Shown here: piece after piece, positions 1 to 5,306 of the stretch
Position numbering within the stretch: position 1 is the stretch's first letter
Layout of the letters: the number at the start of each line of letters is the position of its first letter
Origin: Acidobacteriaceae bacterium
GTDB lineage: Bacteria > Acidobacteriota > Terriglobia > Bryobacterales > Bryobacteraceae
Reading direction: 5' to 3'
Assembly (NCBI GenBank): GCA_019245255.1
Contig: JAFARV010000427.1
Span: 1 to 5,548, forward strand
DNA: 5,548 bases
Notes under the pieces: model-generated
What the model saw: only the letters and a program-made list of their open reading frames with translations
What the model was told of the DNA's origin: nothing
Database searches by the model: none
Made by a program: the position numbers and the translations under genes

Positions 1-248
1 CGGCGGAGAGCATGGAACGGCTTCGGGGGCTTGACGTGCTGTTCCTGGATGCGTTAAGGCATAACCCGCATCCTACACATTCGACAGTAGAAGAATCGCT
101 GCGAACGGTTGAAACGCTCAAGCCGGAACGCGCCTATTTCACGCACATTTCCCACGATCTGATGCACGAAGCGGTGGAAAAGCGGCTACCTCCAGGTGTG
201 CATATCGCATACGACGGACTGGAGATACCGATCGGAAGATGCGATTGA
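1..248 (+). CDS. MBL-fold metallo-hydrolase, PhnP-like (C-terminal part, 5' end outside window)
   Basis: The reading frame is open from base 3 and gives the last 81 residues of a longer protein; the ATG at position 12 is internal and not a credible start. The tail matches the end of metallo-beta-lactamase-fold hydrolases of the PhnP (phosphoribosyl cyclic phosphodiesterase) type. LDALR supplies the late metal-bridging Asp, PHPTHST follows, FTHISHDLMHE supplies the last metal-binding His, and the LPPGVHIAYDGLEI ending closely resembles that of E. coli PhnP. The N-terminal HxHxDH motif lies outside the window and cannot be checked. No phn genes are visible, so the substrate is unknown; a general cyclic-phosphate or nucleotide phosphodiesterase role is inference. 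The stop TGA (246-248) is one base from the ribF ATG, which suggests co-transcription and coupled translation. Confidence 0.85.
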   Translation, partial: AESMERLRGLDVLFLDALRHNPHPTHSTVEESLRTVETLKPERAYFTHISHDLMHEAVEKRLPPGVHIAYDGLEIPIGRCD

Positions 249-249
249 C

Positions 250-1224
250 ATGAGGGACGTGAAGGTATTTCGTTCGGCAGCCGAGGCTCGGGAGCATTTT
301 GCTCCGGCGGTGGTCGCGATCGGAAACTTCGACGGAGTCCACGTGGGGCACCGGGCGCTGCTGCGCGCGGCGGCGGAGCGTGCGGCGGCAGATGGCTTCG
401 TTCCGTCAGTTTTGACTTTTGATCCCCATCCGGCAACCGTTGTGGCACCGGAGCGGAAGCCCGAAATGGTTTGCAGCCTTGACGAGCGTCTGCGACTGCT
501 GGGCCAAGCCGGCGCCAGTCAGATTCTGGTGCTGCCTTTTACGCTCGAGTTGTCGCGTCTGTCACCCGAAGAGTTTGTGTCCGCCATCCTGGTGAACAGC
601 ATGAAAACGAGGGCGGTCATGGTCGGCGACGGATTTCGTTTTGGTTATCGCCAGGCGGGCGACATCAATACCCTGCGCGATCTGGGACGGAGATTCGGGT
701 TTGTCTCACAGTTTCTAAAACCGGTGGTGGTGCGGGGCGAGGTGGTGTCGAGCTCCGCGGTTCGGCGGCACATCGCGGCGGGGAATGTGGCGCGGGCCGG
801 CCGGTTGCTTGGCCGCTGTTTTTCGGTCATCGGGCCGGTGGTACAGGGGCACGGCGTCGGCTCTAAACAGACGGTTCCGACTTTGAATGTGCGCCCAGTG
901 CCGGATCAGGTCCTTCCCCGGGGAGTCTTCGTGACGGAAACGTTTGAACACGGCGCCCAGAGGCGATGGCCATCTATTACGAACGTGGGTGTGAGGCCAA
1001 CGTTCGGCGGAGATGAACTGACCATTGAAACGTATCTGCTTTCGCCATTAAACACCCAAACACCGGAGGCAATCGAAGTCGATTTTCGACATTTCGTCCG
1101 AGTCGAGCGGAAGTTCGTATCACCCGAGGAGCTTAAGGCGCAAATCGTCCGCGATGTCCGAGCAGCACAGACGTATTGGCGGCGCGTTCAGAGGTTCGTT
1201 GGCACAGAAGCCTCGATATACTGA
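250..1224 (+). CDS. ribF: bifunctional riboflavin kinase / FAD synthetase
   Basis: A 324-residue cytoplasmic enzyme of normal family length that converts riboflavin to FMN and then FAD using ATP. The N-terminal FMN adenylyltransferase domain (about 20-180) shows GNFDGVHVGH at 25-34, TFDPHP at 56-61, VGDGFRFG at 125-132 (usually VGxDFRFG) and SSSAVR at 167-172 (usually SSTRIR). The C-terminal riboflavin kinase domain (about 185-310) shows LLGR, a loop reading GSKQTVPTLN at 204-213 in place of the usual GxPTAN, GVFV at 225-228, and TNVGVRPTFGG at 244-254 followed by TIETYLL. Thr211 and Asn213, matching the Mg-ATP-binding Thr and Asn of PTAN, are kept. The ATG at 250 is chosen because it directly precedes the conserved domain, lies one base after the upstream stop and has GGAAGA at 234-239. 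An earlier ATG at 196 would overlap the upstream gene and add 18 non-conserved residues. Confidence 0.96.
   Translation: MRDVKVFRSAAEAREHFAPAVVAIGNFDGVHVGHRALLRAAAERAAADGFVPSVLTFDPHPATVVAPERKPEMVCSLDERLRLLGQAGASQILVLPFTLELSRLSPEEFVSAILVNSMKTRAVMVGDGFRFGYRQAGDINTLRDLGRRFGFVSQFLKPVVVRGEVVSSSAVRRHIAAGNVARAGRLLGRCFSVIGPVVQGHGVGSKQTVPTLNVRPVPDQVLPRGVFVTETFEHGAQRRWPSITNVGVRPTFGGDELTIETYLLSPLNTQTPEAIEVDFRHFVRVERKFVSPEELKAQIVRDVRAAQTYWRRVQRFVGTEASIY
1217..1222 (+). promoter_or_regulatory. possible -10 box of an internal promoter for lacD
   Basis: TATACT matches five of six bases of the sigma70 -10 consensus and lies at the very end of ribF, 52 bases before the lacD GTG. The best upstream partner is TTCGTT at 1195-1200 with a 16-base spacer, a poor -35 match. 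The 49-base gap before lacD, the longest in this gene string, would allow separate transcription. This is a weak motif-only call. Confidence 0.22.
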
Positions 1225-1234
1225 GGAATACTTC

Positions 1235-1264
1235 CTAAAACCAAACTGGCCAAAACCAAACTGG
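1235..1264 (+). repeat. 15-base tandem repeat in the lacD leader (two copies)
   Basis: AAAACCAAACTGG occurs at 1237-1249 and again at 1252-1264. Each copy is preceded by CT or CC, giving a 15-base unit present twice with one mismatch. The end of the second copy (GG at 1263-1264) forms the first half of the lacD Shine-Dalgarno sequence. It may be a simple duplication or a binding site in the leader; the sequence alone does not decide. Confidence 0.8.
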
Positions 1265-1267
1265 AGG
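1263..1267 (+). promoter_or_regulatory. ribosome binding site of lacD
   Basis: GGAGG is followed by six bases and then GTG at 1274. It is the strongest Shine-Dalgarno sequence in the cofactor gene string and is the main reason for preferring the GTG start over the in-frame ATG at 1154 inside ribF. Confidence 0.85.
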
Positions 1268-1273
1268 ACACCT

Positions 1274-2284
1274 GTGGAACTCTCGCAAGGCAAGATCAAG
1301 CATTTGAATGCCCTGTCGGACAAAAACGGCGTGATCGCGGCCGCGGCGATGGATCAGCGCGGCAGCTTGCGCAAATCGATTGCCAGCGCCAAAGGCGTAT
1401 CTCAGGATCAGGTCACGGATGACATGATGGCTGAATTCAAAGTGGCGGTGAGTAGAATTCTGACGCAGCACGCGAGCGCGATTCTGCTGGATCCTGAGTT
1501 TGGCATCCCCGCTGCGCATGCGCGTTCCAGGAATTCGGGTTTATTGCTTGCCTATGAAGAGAGCGGGTATGACAACACGAAGCCGGGCCGCCTACCGGAT
1601 CTGCTACCGCATCTTTCGGTAAAGCGAATCAAGGACCTGGGCGCCGATGCAGTGAAAATCCTGATCTATTACACGCCCTTCGAGAAACAGGACATTAACG
1701 ATATCAAGCATGCGTTCATTGAGCGCATCGGTGCTGAGTGTGAGACGTACGAGGTTCCTTTCTTTCTCGAATTTGTGGGCTACGATCCCAAAGGCGGCGA
1801 TGAGAAGGGCTTTGACTTTGCAAAGAGGAAACCTGAAGTGGTGATTGGCTCGATGCAGGAGTTCACTAAACCTCAGTACAAGGTCGATGTTTTGAAAGTG
1901 GAAGTTCCGACCAATGCGGAGTTTGTGGAAGGGTCGAGCGTATTCAAAGGACAAGCTGCGTATTCGCGTAAGGAGGCGCTCGAATGGTATCGGCGAGCGG
2001 CGGACGTTGCGACGAAACCGTTTATCTATTTGAGCGCCGGAGTGGGGAACGCCCAGTTTGTCGAGTCTCTGAACATGGCGGCCGAAGCCGGTACGGACTA
2101 CTCGGGCGTGCTGTGCGGGCGGGCCACATGGAAGGACGGCATCCCAGTGTACGCGAAGCAAGGTGTAAAGGCCCTCGAGAGCTGGCTGTCTGATGAGGGC
2201 GTAAAGAACATCAACGCCGTGAATGCCGCGATCAAATCAGCCAAGTCCTGGCACACGAAGTACGGCGTGACCGTAAACGCCTGA
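1274..2284 (+). CDS. lacD: class I tagatose 1,6-bisphosphate aldolase (LacD family)
   Basis: A 336-residue TIM-barrel class I aldolase, slightly longer than the roughly 325 usual for LacD. The family cleaves tagatose 1,6-bisphosphate, and often fructose 1,6-bisphosphate, to dihydroxyacetone phosphate and glyceraldehyde 3-phosphate through a lysine Schiff base. Visible motifs, numbered from the GTG start, are AMDQRGSL (25-32), DAVKIL with Lys128, FFLEF with Glu166, LKVEVP with the expected Schiff-base Lys208, LSAG with Ser254 and CGRATW with Arg283. These follow the spacing of the streptococcal and staphylococcal LacD active site with a small offset, so it should be active. No lacABC or other tagatose genes are nearby, so a general fructose-bisphosphate aldolase role is plausible but inferred. 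The GTG start rests on the GGAGG site and on family similarity beginning at ELSQGKIKHLNALSD. The 40 extra residues of the longer open frame overlap ribF and look non-coding. Confidence 0.92.
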   Translation: MELSQGKIKHLNALSDKNGVIAAAAMDQRGSLRKSIASAKGVSQDQVTDDMMAEFKVAVSRILTQHASAILLDPEFGIPAAHARSRNSGLLLAYEESGYDNTKPGRLPDLLPHLSVKRIKDLGADAVKILIYYTPFEKQDINDIKHAFIERIGAECETYEVPFFLEFVGYDPKGGDEKGFDFAKRKPEVVIGSMQEFTKPQYKVDVLKVEVPTNAEFVEGSSVFKGQAAYSRKEALEWYRRAADVATKPFIYLSAGVGNAQFVESLNMAAEAGTDYSGVLCGRATWKDGIPVYAKQGVKALESWLSDEGVKNINAVNAAIKSAKSWHTKYGVTVNA

Positions 2285-2301
2285 CGAGCAGCGCAAGCTC
2301 G
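2285..2301 (+). promoter_or_regulatory. small inverted repeat filling the lacD-ribB gap
   Basis: CGAGC (2285-2289) and GCTCG (2297-2301) can pair over a seven-base loop, AGCGCAA. The hairpin starts right after the lacD stop and ends two bases before the ribB ATG at 2304. The gap shows no Shine-Dalgarno sequence. The element may influence re-initiation by ribosomes leaving lacD, but five base pairs is modest and it may be chance. No T-run follows, so it is not a terminator. Confidence 0.35.
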
Positions 2302-2303
2302 AC

Positions 2304-3467
2304 ATGCCGTTCGCTTTCATTCCCGAGGCAATCGAGGATTTTCGGCAAGGCAAGATTCTCATCGTGGTTGACGATGAGGACCGTGAAAATGAGGGCGACC
2401 TCACCATTGCCGCCGAGAAAATAACTCCGGAAGCGATCAATTTCATGGCGACGCATGGGCGTGGCCTGATCTGTTTGGCGCTCGATCCCGAGTGGTGCGA
2501 CCGGCTTGACCTGCAGCCGATGTCATCAGTAAACACGGCGCGGTTCGGTACGGCGTTCTGCGAGGCGGTGGATGCAGCCGATGGCGTGACGACTGGCATT
2601 TCTGCCTACGATCGTGCACACACAATTCGCGTGGCAATGGATCCGTCTTCGCGTCCCAAAGATCTTGCCCGGCCCGGGCACGTATTTCCGTTACGCGCGC
2701 GTCCGGGAGGTGTGCTGGTCCGCGCCGGACAAACGGAAGCGGCGGTGGATCTCGCTCGTCTGGCTGGGCTCGCGCCCGGCGGAGTCATTTGCGAGATTAT
2801 GAACCAGGACGGGACGATGGCCCGAGTCCCTGAGCTGACGGAGTTCGCCAGGCGCTATGGCGTGAAGATCATCTCAGTCGCCGATCTCATCCGCTATCGG
2901 ACGCAGACAGAGAAGTTCGTTCGCCGCGACGCGCACGGAGTGATCCGGACCGCATACGGCGAATTCAAAACGCTTCGTTATGTAAGCAGGATTGACAACG
3001 AAGCGCATCTGGCTTTGATTCACGGCGATGTGGAGGGAAAGCTGGATGTGCTGGTTCGAGTTCAGTCGCGTTGTGTGTACGGCGATACCTTTCATTCGCT
3101 CGCGTGCGATTGTCACGACATGATCGCATCATCTCTGCGCGCCATTGTCGAGGAGGGTTGCGGTGTTCTCGTGTATCTGCATCAGACGGGCGCCGGGGTG
3201 CGTATGGCATGGCACGAGGGTGAGCACGAGATTGTCACTCACGGACGCACACGTCCCAATCTGATTCCCTCTGAGGGGCACAAGCCGGTACAGCACGAAG
3301 CGGGCGTGGGAGCGCAGATCCTATCCGACTTGGGTTTATCCACGATCCGGCTGTTGACAAACCAGCCGCGGAAAGTTGTCGGACTGGAGGGATTCGGGAT
3401 TGAGATCGTGGCTCAGATACCCGTACCGGTGCGAATCGAAACGGAATCGGGTGTTCCCAGCACCTGA
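2304..3467 (+). CDS. ribB: 3,4-dihydroxy-2-butanone 4-phosphate synthase fused to a degenerate GTP cyclohydrolase II-like domain (RibBX-type)
   Basis: A 387-residue protein with RibBA architecture. The N-terminal domain (about 1-200) makes 3,4-dihydroxy-2-butanone 4-phosphate from ribulose 5-phosphate for riboflavin. It has the acidic loop DDEDRENEGDL (23-33), DGVTTGISAYDRAHTI (93-108), RPGHVFPLRA (123-132), GQTEAAVDLARLAGL (142-156) and CEIMNQDGTMAR (163-174), so it looks active. The C-terminal domain (about 205-375) has the RibA fold signature and zinc cysteines Cys257, Cys268 and Cys270. An ungapped alignment to remembered E. coli RibA (offset 203) loses Glu53 (Arg), Gln70 (Met), Glu92 (Thr), Arg94 (Ala), Asp126 (Val) and Arg128 (His); only Thr352 and Lys357 of the late GTP contacts remain. 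Cyclohydrolase activity is therefore doubtful, as in proteobacterial RibBX proteins. The ATG fits the family start MPFAF, although no Shine-Dalgarno sequence is seen, so translation probably depends on coupling to lacD. Confidence 0.93.
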   Translation: MPFAFIPEAIEDFRQGKILIVVDDEDRENEGDLTIAAEKITPEAINFMATHGRGLICLALDPEWCDRLDLQPMSSVNTARFGTAFCEAVDAADGVTTGISAYDRAHTIRVAMDPSSRPKDLARPGHVFPLRARPGGVLVRAGQTEAAVDLARLAGLAPGGVICEIMNQDGTMARVPELTEFARRYGVKIISVADLIRYRTQTEKFVRRDAHGVIRTAYGEFKTLRYVSRIDNEAHLALIHGDVEGKLDVLVRVQSRCVYGDTFHSLACDCHDMIASSLRAIVEEGCGVLVYLHQTGAGVRMAWHEGEHEIVTHGRTRPNLIPSEGHKPVQHEAGVGAQILSDLGLSTIRLLTNQPRKVVGLEGFGIEIVAQIPVPVRIETESGVPST

Positions 3468-4093
3468 TGCCGGTTCCGTTCAAAGTTCCGCGGTTTTATC
3501 CGATTCTCGATACGGCAGTTCTGAAGGCACATGGGTCCGCGCCGGCTGACGCCGCCGACGCGTTATTGAACGCCGGTCTAAGAATTCTGCAGTATCGGCA
3601 TAAAGATCCCTGGACGCAATCTGACTATGACCACGCGGCGCACATCGCGGAGATGTGCCACAAAGCCGGAGCGTTATTTGTTATCAACGATCGAGCCGAT
3701 TTTGCACACCTGCTGCACGCGGCGCTACACGTCGGGCAAGACGACCTACCACCGATTGCCGCGCGGCGGGTCATGAGCGATGAAGTGATTGGTCTGTCAA
3801 CGCACTCGCGACGGCAGCTTGTGAATGGCGATCAGGAGCCGGTCGAGTATCTGTCGTTGGGGCCGATCTTTGCCACGGCTTCGAAGCTGAAACCGGACCC
3901 GGTGGTGGGGATTGAGGGGCTGAAAAAGCTCCGGCCTCTGACTAAGAAGCCGCTGGTGGCAATTGGCGGCATCACCGTCGAGAATGCGATGGACGTAATC
4001 GAGGCGGGGGCGGATTCTGTCGCCGTAATCTCGGGTCTCATGCCAGTGAAGACGCGAGTGCGCGAGTGGGTTCAGCTTTTCGGTAGAGATTAA
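3467..4093 (+). CDS. thiE: thiamine phosphate synthase
   Basis: A 208-residue TIM-barrel enzyme of normal ThiE length that joins hydroxymethylpyrimidine diphosphate and the thiazole phosphate to make thiamine phosphate. Motifs in order are QYRHK (42-46), INDRADFA (73-80, with the Asn-Asp of the diphosphate/Mg site), HVGQDDLP (88-95), GLSTHS (109-114), YLSLGPIFATASK (128-140), VAIGGIT (164-170) and ADSVAVISG (182-190). TenI-type paralogues (thiazole tautomerases) share the fold, but retention of these substrate-binding motifs favours ThiE. The ATG overlaps the ribB stop by one base (TGATG at 3465-3469), a classic translational coupling, so it belongs to the same transcript. No other thiamine genes are in the window and no TPP riboswitch is seen. 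It appears to be the last gene of this unit, since a 192-base non-coding gap follows. Confidence 0.94.
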   Translation: MPVPFKVPRFYPILDTAVLKAHGSAPADAADALLNAGLRILQYRHKDPWTQSDYDHAAHIAEMCHKAGALFVINDRADFAHLLHAALHVGQDDLPPIAARRVMSDEVIGLSTHSRRQLVNGDQEPVEYLSLGPIFATASKLKPDPVVGIEGLKKLRPLTKKPLVAIGGITVENAMDVIEAGADSVAVISGLMPVKTRVREWVQLFGRD

Positions 4094-4115
4094 AGCAGCC
4101 GATACTTGTGATTAC

Positions 4116-4121
4116 TTGACA
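4116..4121 (+). promoter_or_regulatory. perfect -35-like hexamer TTGACA
   Basis: TTGACA equals the sigma70 -35 consensus. No good -10 lies 16-18 bases downstream; the nearest candidate is GATACG at 4142-4147, at 20 bases and only three matches. It could belong to a promoter with a poor -10 or be chance in AT-rich DNA. Confidence 0.2.
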
Positions 4122-4154
4122 ATTAGGCAAATTACAAACACGATACGACTCCGG

Positions 4155-4173
4155 TTTACAAAGAATTTACAAA
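4155..4173 (+). repeat. TTTACAAA direct repeat with 11-base period
   Basis: TTTACAAA at 4155-4162 and 4166-4173 start 11 bases apart, about one helical turn, and ATTACAAA at 4131-4138 is a near copy. The spacing would place them on the same DNA face, as for a cooperatively bound regulator, but short AT-rich words also recur by chance. Confidence 0.4.
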
Positions 4174-4180
4174 ACAAGCC

Positions 4181-4209
4181 TTGTGCGAACAAACAAGAAT
4201 TGTGATAGT
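4181..4209 (+). promoter_or_regulatory. candidate promoter of the cupredoxin gene
   Basis: TTGTGC (4181-4186) and GATAGT (4204-4209) are 17 bases apart. The -10 matches four of six bases and is preceded by TG at 4201-4202 in the extended -10 position. Transcription would start near 4216, just before the two leader hairpins. The motifs are imperfect, and Acidobacteriota promoters are not well defined, so this is tentative. Confidence 0.3.
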
Positions 4210-4218
4210 GCTCGTAGC

Positions 4219-4246
4219 TCATGAGGCCGTTCAGGACGGCCCATGA
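4219..4246 (+). promoter_or_regulatory. leader hairpin 1 (11 bp stem with one bulge)
   Basis: TCATG, a bulged A (4224) and GGCCGT pair with ACGGCC and CATGA around the five-base loop TCAGG. It is the strongest inverted repeat seen in the window. No T-run follows (the next bases are TCATTACT), so it is not a standard intrinsic terminator. It may act as a 3' end for the thiE transcript, an mRNA-stabilising 5' structure, or a regulatory element for the cupredoxin gene. Confidence 0.6.
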
Positions 4247-4252
4247 TCATTA

Positions 4253-4271
4253 CTCGGGGCAACAACCCGAG
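4253..4271 (+). promoter_or_regulatory. leader hairpin 2 next to the ribosome site
   Basis: CTCGGG (4253-4258) pairs perfectly with CCCGAG (4266-4271) around the seven-base loop GCAACAA. The stem ends two bases before AAGGAG, leaving the ribosome site exposed just outside it. Whether it regulates translation or only protects the 5' end is not decidable from sequence. Confidence 0.5.
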
Positions 4272-4273
4272 AG

Positions 4274-4279
4274 AAGGAG
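4274..4279 (+). promoter_or_regulatory. ribosome binding site of the cupredoxin gene
   Basis: AAGGAG is followed by six bases and then GTG at 4286. It fixes the GTG as the start, since the signal peptide begins directly after it. Confidence 0.85.
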
Positions 4280-4285
4280 AGCCAA

Positions 4286-5284
4286 GTGAATTCAAACTGC
4301 GCAAGACTTCGAATTTGCCGTGCGCCCGGTACTGTGACGTACGGCTGGATTCTACTGGCGCTGATGGCAGTGGCACCTTGCGCGCTGAAGGCGCAGATGA
4401 GCTGGTCTGCCACTGTAGGAGCGGAAACCAACGATGAGGCGGAACAGGCGAACGCCTTTCTGCCAAACGAGCTTTGGGTCCACGAACGTGACAGCATTAC
4501 CTGGACATTTGGTCCGGTAAACGAGATCCATACGGTGACATTTCTTACTCCGGGACAAGTACGTCCGTCCTTCACCGCAGGGTGCCCGGGCACGACCCCT
4601 AGCGGCAGCAGCTTTAACGGTACGACGTGCGTGAATAGCGGAGCTCTTTCGAACAAGGCGACTTACAGCGTAACCTTTCCGACGGCCGGAAATTACAAGC
4701 TGGTTTGCCTGGTTCATGCAGATATGAATGGCGTGGTGCATGTCCTTCCAATGTCGGACACACTGCCGCATGACCAGGCCTTTTACAATCAGCAGGGGCT
4801 TGACGAGGCAAGAGACCTGCTGAATGACGTCGATAATCCGTTTGAGGAAGTAGCAGATTTCCCGGCGAGAGAAAACGCGGTTCTGATGATTGGAGAACTC
4901 GTGGCTACGGCGGGAGGACGGCAGTATCTCTCAATTGTGCGATTTCTGCCGTGGACGATTAGGATTCGTGCCGGCCAGACAGTTGAATGGATGAACACGG
5001 ACCCGACGGAGCCACACACGGTAACGTTTGGCACAACCAGCGTAGCGCCAGCGAACGTGACCACGGCGAATGATGGCGCGCTACAAGGGACTGTCACTTC
5101 TACCACGTCGGTCGTCAGTTCCGGCGTCTTGCAAGCGGCGCCTCAGGACCGGGTGGGTTTGGGGCAATCGCCCCCGGGCAAAACCAGGGTTCGCATTACG
5201 TTCCCCCAGCCAGGCACATACAATTACATCTGCGCCATTCATGCCGGCCTGGGCATGAAGGGAACAGTTATTGTAAGACCGTAA
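4286..5284 (+). CDS. exported two-domain cupredoxin (plastocyanin/azurin-like copper protein)
   Basis: A 332-residue protein with an N-terminal signal peptide: basic residues up to Arg12, a hydrophobic core GWILLALMAVAPCAL (20-34) and likely cleavage near Ala36. It should act in the periplasm. Two type 1 copper domains follow. Domain 1 (about 38-155) has His82 in IHTVTF and Cys141, His144 and Met147 in CLVHADM. Domain 2 (about 197-332) has His244 in PHTVTFG and Cys316, His319 and Met324 in CAIHAGLGM, so both sites look complete. Domain 1 also has Cys100 and Cys115 bracketing a Gly/Ser/Thr-rich loop, a possible disulfide. An acidic, probably helical linker (about 156-195) joins the domains. 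Such proteins usually carry electrons or bind copper; the partner is unknown. It is followed 22 bases later by an SCO-type gene, which supports a link to respiratory copper centres. GTG start with a strong AAGGAG site. Confidence 0.9.
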   Translation: MNSNCARLRICRAPGTVTYGWILLALMAVAPCALKAQMSWSATVGAETNDEAEQANAFLPNELWVHERDSITWTFGPVNEIHTVTFLTPGQVRPSFTAGCPGTTPSGSSFNGTTCVNSGALSNKATYSVTFPTAGNYKLVCLVHADMNGVVHVLPMSDTLPHDQAFYNQQGLDEARDLLNDVDNPFEEVADFPARENAVLMIGELVATAGGRQYLSIVRFLPWTIRIRAGQTVEWMNTDPTEPHTVTFGTTSVAPANVTTANDGALQGTVTSTTSVVSSGVLQAAPQDRVGLGQSPPGKTRVRITFPQPGTYNYICAIHAGLGMKGTVIVRP

Positions 5285-5306
5285 CAGGAGAGATGAACAA
5301 CGGCAT

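Larger units (their letters stand above)
4094..4285 (+). other. intergenic region between the cofactor unit and the copper unit
   Basis: The only long non-coding stretch of the window (192 bases). The first half (to about 4205) is clearly richer in A and T than the genes. It contains TTTACAAA twice (4155-4162, 4166-4173) with a related ATTACAAA at 4131-4138, the palindrome ACAAG-C-CTTGT (4174-4184), another ACAAG at 4193-4197, and promoter-like hexamers. The second half holds two hairpins and the ribosome site of the cupredoxin gene. I see no intrinsic terminator with a T-run after thiE and no small ORF with a convincing start. Confidence 0.7.

Noticed and set aside
196..249. 18-codon N-terminal extension of ribF from the ATG at 196
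   Set aside because: It lies entirely within the end of the upstream hydrolase gene, is not conserved in RibF, and the ATG at 250 fits both the domain start and the one-base spacing to the previous stop.
1211..1226. Hairpin CCTCG/TGAGG at the ribF stop as a terminator
   Set aside because: The stem has only five pairs, one of them G-U, and no T-run follows.
1154..1273. 40-codon N-terminal extension of lacD from the ATG at 1154
   Set aside because: It overlaps the ribF 3' end out of frame, resembles no LacD N-terminus, and the GTG at 1274 has a well-spaced GGAGG.
1604..2161. 185-codon open frame on the minus strand
   Set aside because: It is a full antisense shadow of the conserved lacD gene, with no recognisable protein features and no ribosome site.
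4219..4246. Intrinsic terminator for the thiE unit
   Set aside because: The stem is good but no run of T follows on either strand, so it is listed as a leader hairpin instead.
4094..4285. FMN, TPP or copper riboswitch in the intergenic region
   Set aside because: None of the conserved FMN or TPP core sequences is seen, and the two hairpins match no riboswitch I know.
4231..4656. 141-codon minus-strand open frame opposite the cupredoxin start
   Set aside because: It is antisense to a clear signal peptide and copper domain, with no family resemblance; treated as a chance frame.
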